DNA of 64,000 nucleotides from Marthasterias glacialis (lineage: Eukaryota > Echinodermata > Asteroidea > Forcipulatida > Asteriidae), in assembly GCA_911728455.2 (NCBI GenBank), contig OU452228.1:4774001-4838000 (forward strand), given 5' to 3'. Within the stretch, counting starts at the first letter, position 1; each line of letters opens with the position of its first letter. The translations under genes were made by a program, and so were the position numbers. This document shows positions 1 to 10,941 of this stretch, one piece after another. The notes below the pieces were generated by a model that saw nothing but the letters and a program-made list of their open reading frames with translations, was not told the origin of the DNA and searched no databases.

Positions 1-239
1 TGGCTTTATAACACGTTTGTGTTGGTTCTGTGCATACCATTTTGAGACAACAATTACAGAAGCACACCACGGCGTGTTGTTCATCTCTTGTGTTAGGTTG
101 CATTCTGTCAATCTGCTTAAATGTGAATATTTTGATAACTTGCATGATGAGTGATCTTAAATATCTAAGTTAATCTCCAATGACACGTTGTTTTCTTCAA
201 TATGAATGGTAACCAACTCTTACCATTGTCTTCCAATAG

Positions 240-388
240 AATGTTCTTCGCTTAGAGCCACCAGATCGGTTCACCATTGAGCAGTGTCTGGAGCATAGAG
301 CATTCCACACTGAAAGGTTACTCCATCGAGATCTTCCGCGACCGAAGTCTGCCTATTCATCCAGACAATTTGAGAAGATTCCATCCAA
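240..388 (+). CDS. CDKL5: CDKL5 exon: end of kinase domain and start of tail
   Basis: The acceptor is ttccaatag|AAT and the donor AA|gtaagt (phase 2 out). The 49 complete codons hold kinase subdomain XI, with the conserved Arg of PPDRFTIEQCLEH, then a basic linker (LLHRDLPRPKSAYSS) like the SPSRSA segment of vertebrate CDKL5. A second open frame over the same bases (SSVWSIEHST...) is a shadow: only the kinase frame joins the next exon correctly. Confidence 0.9.
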
Positions 389-3300
389 GTAAGTTGTCCT
401 CATTGCTTATGATTAATTTTCTTTATAATGCTGGAACCATTCTTTCTCAAGTCAATCTGTGCATGTCATATGCCATTTTTTTATTCATTTTTCCTTTGTA
501 ATAATTCAATTCAGTTCAATTCAATTCAGTTCAATTCAGTTCAATTCAATTCAGTTCAATTCAATTCAATTCAGTTCAATTCAATTCAATTTAAGTCAAT
601 TCAATTCAATTCAATTCAGCATTATGGGCAATGGATGACTTGGGACGGGATGGGGAAGGGACGGGAATGGGACAGGTGGAGGGGGAAAAAGGAGGGAAAA
701 CAATACATGAGAATACATAATAAGCTTAGACTGATTTTCATTGTGATGTATTCATAAAACAGTTGCATTGTGTTCGCTTTGTTTTTTTAGCCCATGAGCA
801 AAGCAAAATCTGCAAACACAATTTCCTTACTTAACGTTTTTCTTTGTGCAATACAGAAATGGTCCCAAACTAGGATTTGTCAAAGAACCAAAAGAGGAAG
901 TCCTATCAGGAGTAAATCCAAGTAAAAATAGTGTCCGGACATCTCAGGATGATTATTCCCACCACCAGCAGCCAGCCCAAGATGATGCAACAAGCAGCAT
1001 CCAGATCCCAGCAAGCCATCTAAAATTCCTCAAGTCCAGCAAGAAGAAACAACAGCAACTCCAGGCTGAAATGAATAGCACCGTGGAGAATTGGAGAAGC
1101 CAACAAAAGGCAGTACAATCCAAGTCCCCTCCAATCCATTGGGACAAGCCTGTGGAGCTCGGTCACCCTCCAGAGTCCATGAGGGGCTCCATAGAGGAAC
1201 CTCACGCAGACCCTCATGTTGAAACTCAAATGGAGAGAATAGCCAGAGGAGAGAGAACTCATGATACACGTAGTGAGAAACCCAATGAACGAACATCTTA
1301 TAGTCTAGCCAAATCTGCGCATAACAAGGGACCATCGGAATCATTTGCAAAGCACCTAGGGAAATACGCAAACACGAAAGTGACCTCCAAATACCATAGT
1401 AATACTGATGCAAACACTATAGATAGTGGATCATCTCAGGGTTCCCTCTCCCCGAGGGATGAAGTCCACAAGGTAGCAACTGAAGATATTAAAAATAACA
1501 GATTGAGAGGGGATGTTACAGATAAAGAAAATGCCATACCAAACCCCATGGGAGCCAATATACCGCCTTCTAAGTACTTCAAAAACCAAGACAAGAAAAA
1601 CAATACTGGAGCAGCAAAAACTGCATCCAAGGACTCCCTACCTGGCACTGTCAATGAAAATATTCAGCGGTATTTTGAAAGTGAACCCACCCAATCGGAG
1701 AGCAACAGCTTTGTGTTATTTAGTGATCCACGACAACCAGCAGTTGAACCTAAGCAGTCCTCTGTGAACTTCAATGATGGCAAGAGAAGGGGACCTGAGA
1801 GTAGTGGTTCAAATCAAATTCAGACCAATAACCTGGATCAGGACACTACTCCTGTGGAGCGTGAACTTCCCCTTATTCCTGTCCCAAGTAAACTGAAGCT
1901 TTCTTTTGAAGGGAGTAGGCACCCTCTGTCAAATACCTCGGAAACTCCAAGGTATCTTGCTCCTAACACAGATTCTTGCCAAGACAGCATCCATGGAGGG
2001 AACCGGTCTAAAGGAGGATCACTGAATGGCTCACCAAATGTTTCCCCTAAAGGTTCCCCAAGGGAACAACCTGAAGGAAGTCTGGGTACCAACAAGTCTG
2101 TGGATCATAAAGACATTGGCAGCCAGGAAGCCAGAGAGTCTGTGGCTAGACCAAACATACAGTCTACTGAAAAGAAAAGCATTCTTAAGGTAGGATATGA
2201 AGGAAGAAAGAGTGTAGGACAGCTATGAAACTAAACCATTGTTTTTAACACGACTTAGATCCTACAGAATTTAGTTTCTCACACTGATGCTGTAAGTTCT
2301 ATTTATTCTTGTTAAAATTTCCATTAGATCACTAACCATTTTTTTACCCTCTTCCGGCTTTATTAACACAGGGTGTTTCAAGCAGCCAGAATACTTCCAC
2401 TGATCCAGACATACGGAAGCCGAAGTCTGGCAAGAAGAAGTATGAGGGATCAGTTGCTTACAAGGGGCGAATTATACAGACGCCCAAAGCTGATGAGCAG
2501 GAGGTAAGACCATCAAATGACATTCAAAATAGGGTACGTTCACGTGAGTAGCTAAACTTCGCTGCTATCTTCACTGCGAAAAAATCACAACGGGAGTTCA
2601 GTTGAGAAAGTGACTTAGCTAAAAATCACAGAGCGTTCACACGCTGTGTTAACAATCGCTAACTGCACAGCGAGTGCTTTGCAGAGGTCACAAAAACCAT
2701 TACGTCATTGGCTAGGATGGCTGACCTGTCACGGTTTCTTCCAATTGGGGCGGGCGCTTTGACAGCACTGTGTGCTCTTACACTGGTTTGTGTTGTTTCA
2801 AACATTGCTATAAGTCCCCTGCAATTGTGAAAAAATTATAACAACATATTTTCATATTTATACTCGATGGAGGAAGCTGAAACTTTGTTCACATATTCCT
2901 TGGGTCCAGAATTCTATGCCTGCTGGGTTCAAAATTGTTAATTTTGTCTTTGGGTGACATTATTTTAGAAAATAAAATGAAAATCAACATCTCCGATAAA
3001 ACTTTCTGTGCTGACTCCATGTTTGAAAACTTACCCGCGCGCTCAATATTCGAATGCCCGGTCTAGTTCACGTTGCAGCCGTGCTCATTTTGCCATAGTG
3101 AGCAAAGTGAACATACGTGCATAATAATGCATTCTGTTTTGGCTTGCGCAAATTCCGAATTTGTGCGTCAAATTGTTTTTGTGCATCTGCATGTAGAAAC
3201 ATGTGCAACACGACTGTCCTACCTGGGCTTGCTGCCAACATGTTTGCATCATATTATTTTCACAACACTTCGAGTGCGAAGTGAGAACGATATTGACAGT

Positions 3301-6300
3301 TCATGTGATGTCAACGTTGAAGTAAATTTCAGAGAAATTCGTAGCCGGTGGATGAAAAAAATACAGAAAAAATACAACTTGTTGATCGTCATTGACAGAA
3401 AAGCAAGGAACGAAGTGAGCTCGAAAATAAATGCGTACATACACACGTGTACACCATAACATAACTTCAGAGGTCAGCAGTAAACATCGAGCGGAATAAT
3501 GGGGAGCGGAAGTCATGCTTACACTCACAGGTCAGTTTCGTTCACATGGCGTTCGACAGCAAGATAGCGCTGCTAAAGTATCAGGTTACACTACTAAGTC
3601 GAAGGAAGCAGAGTTAACAGCACAAATTTGTGCTGTGAACTTTTTGACTTAGCAGCGAAGTTGACAGCGAAGTTAGCTAAATATTGCGTTCCGACGGCCA
3701 ACATTTTTCACTGCTACGTTGCAGCGAAGTTAGCTACTCGTGTGAACATACCCCTTGTGGTCGGGAACCAATTTTGTTTATTTATGTTTTACTGAAAAGA
3801 TAAGTCTGAAATTGACTTTTCTCCTGAAAGACTTATTCCTTGTTTTAATTGGCAAACTACATATGTATGAACCATTCAGAAGATCAAACAGAGGTCGAAA
3901 TATCATGGTCACAGTTATATGTTTACATTAAAATTGAATAATTTTCAGTACCTGTTTGTTTCCCCCTGTCACTTTGAAGGAGTGTAAAACAGAGATGCAT
4001 CATTTATCATAAGGCCGTTGTACATCTCCCTGTTTCAGGTCCGAGAAAACCAATCATTCAAAATGAGAGACCAGCAACAAAAACAAGAACAACTGCAGCA
4101 TCAGCAGCTAGACAGACAACTACAGCAGGCAACTTACGCAGAGAAAGCCAGCCACAGCTTAGGGCATCAGGGAGGGGTTTCTACCTGGCCACGTAGTAAA
4201 AGCAGAGGCCATCAGTTTGGTGGTAGGTCACAGCTTTGGTTTGAACAGGTTTTCTTGTTTTGGGCTTAAACTCTTGATACTTTAAAATGGTTCAATAAAA
4301 CTGATTTAAGTTTGTTGTTACATCACATTGACTGTCCAGACTACTGTCTTCTATCTGCAGATCAAAATCCATTTATTGAATCATCATATCTGCCAACAAA
4401 TAGTTCCACTGGCCTCTCCGATAGGCAGAGTACCAAGCAACAGAGAGACTCCTACATTGAGAATAAACACAATAACACCGTGGAGGGCAATAACTCATGG
4501 TAAGAATAAGACACAAAGCTCATTGAGATATTAATCTAGTCGAAATCTGTTCTCCCATACCTCCAACTAACTCCTTCATAAAACAGGGACAAACTTGTTT
4601 TTAAAGGTATCAATATCAATGACCCCCGTCCCTTGACTTGTGAAACGGACCTTTCTCAGATGTCACGATTTTATCGCTTGCCATGCTTGAGTACTGCTTG
4701 AGCTTAAACTCTTGATACTTTAAAATGGTTCATAAATCAAATGAAAGTAAAAGCACAATGACATGGGACTCACCAACATGTGGGGGTTTGGGGGCATAGC
4801 CCCCGAGCGCTTATGAGGTTTTTCAGTGATTCGAAGGTTTAAAGTGGCCCTCGGATACCTAGCATTAAACGACTCGTATTCGAAATGCAAGCTTTGAAAA
4901 CCGTAATTTTTTTGCGAATCCCCTGTTGGAGTGAATAGACATAATTTCTAGTGGGGGTCCAGGGGGCGAAGCCCACGGACGCTCTACGGCTTTTAGTGTT
5001 TTCAGAGTGTAGATTTCCGCACGTTGCAGAGAATATTAAATTTGGTAATTCAATGTTTGACTTCTCACACCACGAGGATTAAACTAAAATTTTCAGTCAG
5101 CAAATCCAGTCGGCAAATCTCTAGACTTGCCGAATGGATTTGTGTTCAGTCTGAGCCCTTACTCGGGTTAGTTGGTGCTCAATTTGCCGACTGTGGCTCT
5201 AAATGACGACTTGGGAAAAATATTGGGGGCGGGGGTGTCACCACCCCCCACACCCCCGGTTGCTAGGCCGCTGCGCACACGTTACTAAAACTGCACGAGA
5301 ATGTGTATAACGAGACACAATGCTGGATGGCCTTACCCATAGGTATCCTACATTTGCAAGGTACTCCAGAACGACAGACCTTTCATATTGCTATTAAAAT
5401 GTGACATCAGTAAGAAGGGACTATTGCCATGATCAGTTCCCCTCATACTAACAATAACAAACTTGAAGATGTCAGCATTCATAACAAGACCATTTTAAGC
5501 CAGCTGAAAAAATCTGATTTAAATTAATTGGATAAAGGGACTCTGCTTTCTCTAAATTTTCACTGAAAGTTGAGTTCTAATCATTTGACCAACACTTGGT
5601 CTTAATTCAATTGCCAATACCGAAAAAATCTTTCAGATTTTCATTTGATTCAAATACTTCTTGCTGTAGGAAATCTCCTAAAGATATTAGCGACAGTCAG
5701 TGGAGAGAGGTACAGTCCAGCAAGAAGAAGAAGAAGAAGAAAAGTCAATCGGTAAGAGCAGTCAGGAATTGTACAAACATCAGGAAACTGTTAAATTGGA
5801 ACACCAACTGGGAAGGAAGTTTTTAGATAATCACAAGAGGGCGCTATTGAACATGACCATAGCTGAGCTGCTGGTACTGTTCTTGAGGAGGCTTTTACTT
5901 TTCGGTGTAAGCAGTATCACACATGGTCTTTCATTCATAAATGTGACAATTTCAATTCATTGTGCATATGTGAGCTTGTGCTTGCTTTGTTTTCTATATT
6001 TTGATTAAATTGACTCTTGTTTTTAAAGATGATTGTTCTTTAGTAGACAAAGTATGACAGTGACAGATTAAAGTAATTACTGCATGCTGGCCTGCTGTAG
6101 TATAAATAAAAACATGTACATCAGTAATCCTGGTTGGAGTCAGCATTTGAAATGAAATTTATGGCAGTAATATGTGTAAATGACACCCCATTTTTGTCAC
6201 TGTGGTTGATTTGTGTATGACGTTCACAATCAACTTGAAAGGCGATTTATTTTGTCTCTGTTACTTATTTAGTAGTTTATCTCCCCCCTCCCCCATGCTA

Positions 6301-7145
6301 TGGATATGTGTCTATTTAACATCTGTTTTTTCCCCTTCAGTTATTCATCACTGGGGAAGGTTCAAACACTGAGCGTTTTGCAATGCAGCGGAATGTCTAC
6401 GGTGGTCGAGAGCAGTCTAAGCCAATCAGGAAGATCAACCAAACTCCAACAGCTGAAAAGGTTAGCTATAATCATTTGTCATTTCACTTGAAGCATGACC
6501 TTAAAGGGCTCATGAAAAGGAAGTTTATTTCTTTCAAATGCACAACTGTGAAATCGTACTGACATCATTTTGTTGTTCTTTAACCTTGTCGTGTCTTGTC
6601 CATTTTGGCTGTTACTGTTGGATTTAAAGAAAGGCTAATCTTATATTTATAAATTGCTTTGAAAATATTTTCTTGTAGCAAGCTTCAATTTAGTTGTGTA
6701 ATTATTATTCATCATCAAAATAACCCTTTCGTTAATGACCATTATGTTTGTTGAATAGAATCTTCTTAGTGGGGCTCTACACCACTCCAGAGAGTCACGC
6801 CTTCAACCTCTCCAGAAACAACTCCCCTCTCTTCAGAATTCCGTCTCTACAAACGCCTCTCTAATGCGGAAGACCTCCCATGAGGTGGACCTTGGTGACA
6901 GACGCCTTACCCACCTCCACCACCATCACACCCACCACAAGCATTCCAAGTCAGATCCTGATAACTTGGTTGACACCACTCACCACTCTAGTTGGTCTCA
7001 TGGTATGCACTCCGCAATAGATGGTGGTAACCCCACCTCTGATGGAAATAGCACTGGGATGGCACATAGCACCCTGCAGCCAGTAAAAAGTGCCAGAGGT
7101 GGTCGACTTCCAAGCCTTCCGGATTTCAGGGAAGCACCTTTGTGA
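240..7145 (+). CDS. CDKL5: CDKL5 ortholog, 3' portion (8 exons, 5' end outside window)
   Basis: Serine/threonine kinase of the CMGC group; vertebrate CDKL5 acts at cilia, microtubules and synapses and phosphorylates microtubule-associated proteins. Exons: 240-388, 857-2189, 2372-2503, 4039-4222, 4361-4499, 5670-5751, 6341-6460, 6759-7145. All borders are GT/AG, phases match at every junction, and together they give 841 residues and a stop. The first exon reads NVLRLEPPDRFTIEQCLEH then RAFHTERLL, matching the end of the CDKL5 kinase domain (NLLKLDPADRYLTEQCLNH in human). The tail keeps two CDKL5 landmarks: SWKSPKDISDSQ (human DPWKSPENISHSEQ) and a run of seven lysines followed by SQS (human KKKKKKSQT), probably a nuclear localisation signal. 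The rest is Ser/Lys/Gln-rich and looks disordered. The ATP-binding and catalytic exons lie upstream of base 1. It is convergent with the FGF gene. Homology is recalled from memory, not searched. Confidence 0.9.
503..618 (+). repeat. Pentanucleotide microsatellite (TTCAA/TTCAG)n
   Basis: About 23 tandem five-base units, mostly ttcaa with interspersed ttcag and one ttaag variant. It is intronic, so length changes would not alter the protein. Confidence 0.95.
642..671 (+). other. Potential G-quadruplex tract
   Basis: Six runs of three or more G separated by loops of two or three bases (GGGACGGGATGGGGAAGGG and onward). It fits the G3+N1-7 rule and lies on the coding strand of the CDKL5 intron, so the pre-mRNA could also fold. 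Structure formation is inferred. Confidence 0.7.
857..2189 (+). CDS. CDKL5: CDKL5 large tail exon
   Basis: This 1333-bp exon (phase 2 in, phase 0 out) has the acceptor gcaatacag|AAAT and the donor CTTAAG|gtagga. It encodes about 445 residues with no predicted fold: rich in Ser, Asn, Lys, Gln and Pro, many charged stretches, and a cluster of Ser-Pro sites spaced four to five residues apart near the end (NGSPNVSPKGSPRE, bases about 2025-2070). Vertebrate CDKL5 also has one very long tail exon. Minus-strand open frames across this exon are shadows. Confidence 0.9.
2372..2503 (+). CDS. CDKL5: CDKL5 tail exon
   Basis: The acceptor is ttaacacag|GGT and the donor CAGGAG|gtaaga. The 132 bp form 44 complete codons, phase 0 at both ends. 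It contains a basic patch (RKPKSGKKKYEGS) followed by AYKGRIIQTPK. Both neighbouring exons splice in frame. Confidence 0.88.
2532..3753. mobile_element. Non-autonomous DNA transposon with long terminal inverted repeats, in CDKL5 intron
   Basis: The left end gggtacgttcacgtgagtag and the inverted right end gggtatgttcacacgagtag match over about 33 bp (through gctaacttcgctgc). Further subterminal repeats of acttcgctg and gacttagc lie at both sides. Size is 1222 bp. I see no clear target-site duplication, so the superfamily is open (hAT, P and Merlin are all possible). A 128-residue open frame (3073-3459) resembles no transposase I know. The element lies wholly between exons 2372-2503 and 4039-4222. 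Confidence 0.8.
4039..4222 (+). CDS. CDKL5: CDKL5 tail exon, Gln-rich
   Basis: The acceptor is ctgtttcag|GTC and the donor TTTGGTG|gtaggt, phase 0 in and 1 out. It encodes VRENQSFKMRDQQQKQEQLQ and then a Gln/His-rich probable short coiled coil or disordered segment ending in SKSRGHQFG. The 4038 border is supported by a pyrimidine-rich tract. Confidence 0.87.
4264..4734 (+). repeat. 31-bp direct repeat pair flanking a CDKL5 exon
   Basis: The copies at 4264-4294 and 4704-4734 (within a base or two) are identical over 31 bp, beginning gcttaaactcttgatacttt, and differ on both sides. The exon 4361-4499 lies between them. Confidence 0.85.
4361..4499 (+). CDS. CDKL5: CDKL5 tail exon
   Basis: The acceptor is ctatctgcag|ATC and the donor AACTCATG|gtaaga, phase 1 in and 2 out. 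It encodes DQNPFIESSYLPTNSSTGLS and on to HNNTVEGNNSW. The final Trp codon is split by the intron and opens the conserved WKSP motif. Confidence 0.88.
4781..5290. repeat. Dispersed GC-hairpin repeat in CDKL5 intron
   Basis: Three GC-rich hairpin units lie in AT-rich intron: gggggcatagccccc (4790-4804), agggggcgaagccc (4961-4974), and ggggg..caccaccccc near 5225-5260. The first two share a unit layout (ggggg, short spacer, hairpin, then a cg-rich tail and a ttt-ag segment), so they look like diverged tandem copies. No coding content and no family I can name. Borders are approximate. Confidence 0.55.
5670..5751 (+). CDS. CDKL5: CDKL5 exon with WKSP motif and lysine run
   Basis: The acceptor is ttgctgtag|GAAA and the donor CAATCG|gtaaga. 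Joined to the previous exon it reads WKSPKDISDSQWREVQSSK, then a run of seven Lys and SQS. This is the most diagnostic tail segment for CDKL5: vertebrate proteins have WKSPENISHSEQ, a spacer, and KKKKKKSQT. The Lys run probably serves as a nuclear localisation signal. Confidence 0.92.
6341..6460 (+). CDS. CDKL5: CDKL5 tail exon
   Basis: The acceptor follows a strong pyrimidine tract (tttttccccttcag|TTA) and the donor is GAAAAG|gttagc. The 40 codons are phase 0 at both ends: LFITGEGSNTERFAMQRNVY and on to KPIRKINQTPTAEK. No domain recognised. Confidence 0.87.
6759..7145 (+). CDS. CDKL5: CDKL5 terminal coding exon
   Basis: The acceptor is ttgttgaatag|AAT. The 129 codons end in TGA at 7143-7145. 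The exon encodes a basic, His-rich tail (DRRLTHLHHHHTHHKHSKSD near 6896-6955) and ends GGRLPSLPDFREAPL. The short LPxLPD-type end is faintly like the LQLPD segment of the vertebrate tail. Minus-strand frames here are shadows. Confidence 0.88.
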   Translation, partial: NLLSGALHHSRESRLQPLQKQLPSLQNSVSTNASLMRKTSHEVDLGDRRLTHLHHHHTHHKHSKSDPDNLVDTTHHSSWSHGMHSAIDGGNPTSDGNSTGMAHSTLQPVKSARGGRLPSLPDFREAPL

Positions 7146-10100
7146 GTTGCCAACAAAGTGTTAGTTATAGTTGGCCATTGATGGGACAATACTGCTAAGC
7201 AATCATTTGGATCACTAATAAGCAATTTAAGAACAGACATCCAGTCTACGTAGTAGCTTTTAGCTGTTCAATCAATTCCATTGACCTGCTAAGCAGGGAA
7301 ATTGGCCAGGAAAACATTTGTTTTCTTGTAATGACAGCAATGTAAAACAGGCATCTGTTTTGTATTTGGAGCTGTTCAGTTACCAGAGGGGCATTTCCCA
7401 AGATGACCTCAATTGAGAACTCCAAATAAATGTCCTTATAAAGTGATGTTGCTCTGGTATTTAAACCTCTGTAGGCCTTTTAAAAAGGCAATGGTAAGAT
7501 CAAACTGTGCCCCAACTAACTTCTATTTTAAGGAGGAGGTTGTAGTTAATCTGAATGACATTTAGCCTGTCTAAAATTCATTCGACATATCCATTTGTTG
7601 CTGTACAAAGGGATTATAAAGTCGTCTTTGAAGAAGCTTGCGTGTCTTCTGGTTTGCATGTTCCTGCCATTTTCAAGTTTCTATATTTACTGCTACAGGA
7701 TTAACATTAATGGCAACATGAAACAGTTGACGCAGTCAGTACATTTGGCTACAGTGGCTGTCTACAGTCACCAAGATCATGTTTGATTACAAAGATGTCC
7801 TGATAATTTGTTTGTCGACAGGCCAGACACTATGATGAATTAGACAGTCTGCATGGGTACCAAGAAGAGTTAAGATTTTTTTGAAAACACGGAAACATTC
7901 ATCAGTGGTTTGATTTTTATTTCATCAGACGACCCTGTGTTTGAAGGCACACATGTCAAGTAATTTAGCTACTGTTTTTGGTGAAAGTATGTAAAGATTT
8001 GAATGGTGCCTTTGACAAATGAAAAGCAATGAAATTGCTCCTGTTGCCGCATAATTTTGTTTGCATCAGGCATTATGCCATGTATATTTATATCAATGAC
8101 AAGTGTTGTCAACAAAACCGTCCAATGTAACATAGTTTCATTTATGAATATATTTATTAATGCTACATTATGTGAAAATTTGTGGCTAAGCATTTGTAAG
8201 TTGAGTGTGTTTGTGAACTGTTAGCCTGGCTTGGAGAAGATTCATGGTGACAGCCTGTAATCTGTTCTCGTGACTTATAGATGTGCCCGGTGAGATAAAA
8301 TCATTCATCTCTTCTCTGAAAATCCCTACTTAATCAGGGATTATGTGATGTCACACACTAAGACTGTCACCAACTAACCTACTTCTGTCATTTTCTCATG
8401 AAGCTGTTCAACATTCTTCAAATTGATGTTAGTACCACAACAAAAATGTGCTTTTTCGTGGAACTCAGGATTTTTATAAGTATAACGGTATTCTCAAACA
8501 CATTCATAATATACATTTACGTATGTACAGATAAAAGAGTTAGATCATCTATATTTAGTTACATCATTTTTCTCTTTAGTTGCACTACTTTTTCCACTTT
8601 TGTTGGATTGCGGTTTCCAATCCTTTAGTTAGTTTTGTAGGTTATTATTATTCAACAGAAATGGTCAGATCCAGCAAATTTCTACCATCGTTCCAACTCC
8701 ATACTCCATTAGCATATAAAAAGAAATAACATCTACATCATACTTTTCAACCGTCATTAATTAGCAAAGCTGAAATACAGAAAGTGTGTATCCCATTTAT
8801 TCTGTACTCAGAACTTAATTGCTGGTATTTTTTATATTAGTTTTCACCTTGATGTGATCCTACCTCTCAGGAATATTTCTTGTATATTGTAGATATGTTA
8901 TTTTACCTTTTTGTAAATACTTGTTTGAAATCATTAGAACCCAAAATGAAATACTGAACATTCAAATGAACTACATAATGCTTTGAAGCAAACTGCATAT
9001 AGAGACTAATTATTATGCACAAAGGGCTACACTATTTGATTTGTGCAAATTAATTTTATATGTGGAAATAAGTTAAAAATTTTACAAATTTCTAGGCATA
9101 ATTCATTCTTCTTTCATTTCAATTAGACACAGGGCATACAGCTGTAACTGACTATAACTTTCTGTCCAATCTATCTTGGCTAGGGGCCAACGTTGTCTCC
9201 TGGTTTTGAACAGTGTCTCATTGAAAGGTGTTATAAGCCGGAAGGGCGGGTTTAAAAATTTGGATTGATGTTGCTTATGCAGTATGCAGGGCTACATGCC
9301 TCTTTTGCAAACTATATTTTGTACCATGTCGACCACACTGTCCATTGCTAATTAATTAATACTGTGTTCTGTAAAGTAGTCTCAGTCCAACGAATATAAT
9401 TGTATTAAGCTGTCCATGCTTTTATTTCACTGTAATTATATATTATATGTACATTATTTACCATGGGCACTAAACATGGACTACATACGGTGCACTTCAG
9501 GACATTTGGCAGTTATGTACATTTTATAAGCTGGGATTCCACCAACTGTTTGGGTGTTTCCTTTTTCAAAGATAATGCAAATGGTTAACAAAAAAATTGC
9601 TTATTCACTTTTAGGAAATGAAACAATAATCTAAGCTAATGAAAATAATCCAAGCACTTATATAGCGTTCTTATGCACAAGGTATTACAATGCTTTACAA
9701 CAAATGATACATCAGGTCGTCAATAGGAAAAAAATAATGAGAAGGAAATAAATATCCCAAGCCAAAAAGTAAGTGTGGAAAAGGAGAATTTTGAGCAATT
9801 TTTTGAATTAAGTAGTGAAATGGCATGACGGAATGAAAAATGTAATTTGATCCAAGAAGTTTTACACCAAGGTCAGAGTATAGATGTATGTTGAGAATCA
9901 AAAGCATACAAAGGAATATACAAAATGGAACAACTATTCACCCTATTAAAACATTCATAAAATATGCAAAATAGCTGATGGCGTATGCCCTTGAGAAAAC
10001 AAGCAAAAAGTTTACACAGTTTTGTCAAAGATACATTTGCTTTTCAAATTTCAAGCAAACTTCAAAGTTGGCCATTTCACAGCATACCCATGACATATTA

Positions 10101-10661
10101 TTCAAAACCTAATACCGTACCTGGTTATATCCCTAATGAATATAACCTCAGGAAATGGTCATGTGCCTCTATGCCTTTGCTTTTCTGATTTATTAGCTGC
10201 TAATTTTAGCACTTTTGGGCAGTCCGAATCATGAGAGCTATTTATGGTTTGGCCATTTGTGACTTTATATTTCCAAGCAAGCATTCATGGAAAACTTGAT
10301 GACGGATGATGTGTAAGATGAACAAGTAGCATAAGAAAGTCACATGAACATGTATTTGTAATTATGTTACCAAGAATCAACTGGTTCAAGATGTACAAGT
10401 GTTTACCCCCAAAGGCTTTGTGATGATTATTTTTGAAGGGTTTCGGGTAGAAAAATTGCTAATATCAAAGCATCATCATAGCTCAGGCTGCAAGCATACA
10501 ACAATTTTGTGTTCATCTTTTGCAACAAAATTAGGGGCGCACCATTAATATTTTCCTGATTTGTTTGATGATGAAAATTTTGATGATTATCTACCTCTTT
10601 TATTTAGCTTGGTAACCAATTTCACAGCACCATTAAATTCTGAACATATATATTATTTTTT

Positions 10662-10770
10662 TCGAGAGGTCACGGGTTCAAGTCTGGCATCAGCCAAATT
10701 TTCTTTGCTCATCCTTAATTTATGTAATATTTCCCCATCAGATTCCCCTGTGTATATTCTGTATAAATCC
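10662..10770 (+). repeat. 5'-truncated tRNA-derived SINE copy
   Basis: It starts in the middle of the tRNA-like head (tcgagaggtcacgggttcaa) and continues through ccaaattttctttgctca, matching the fuller copy at about 10942 with several changes. The B-box gggttcaagtc is present and the A-box is absent. The 3' end is uncertain. Confidence 0.75.
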
Positions 10771-10941
10771 TCGTAAAAAGCCTGTATCCATTAGTTGTGC
10801 ATATCTCCACTACTGCTGTTTACCAGGTTGTTTGCATCACACCAGGGGGTGATCCCTGGCTTATCGGCAGATATGGTTTGGCTTCTGACTGGACCCCACG
10901 AGCAAAGAGGTTTGGCATTGCACAGGACCGCCCACCACCAT

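Larger units (their letters stand above)
389..856 (+). other. CDKL5 intron with pentanucleotide array and G-rich tract
   Basis: This 468-bp intron runs between the kinase-end exon and the large tail exon. It is dominated by a TTCAA/TTCAG array and a following G-rich stretch, both listed separately. A 109-residue open frame that runs through the array is a by-product of the repeat and not a gene. Confidence 0.85.

Noticed and set aside
277-388. Frame reading SSVWSIEHSTLKGYS
   Set aside because: The overlapping kinase-end frame (DRFTIEQCLEH) has clear CDKL5 similarity and joins the next exon in phase; this one does not.
428-757. 109-codon frame NSIQFNSIQF...
   Set aside because: It is the translation of the TTCAA microsatellite inside an intron.
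3073-3459. 128-codon frame inside the intronic transposon
   Set aside because: No transposase motif, and its position in a non-autonomous element with no known relatives gives no support for coding.
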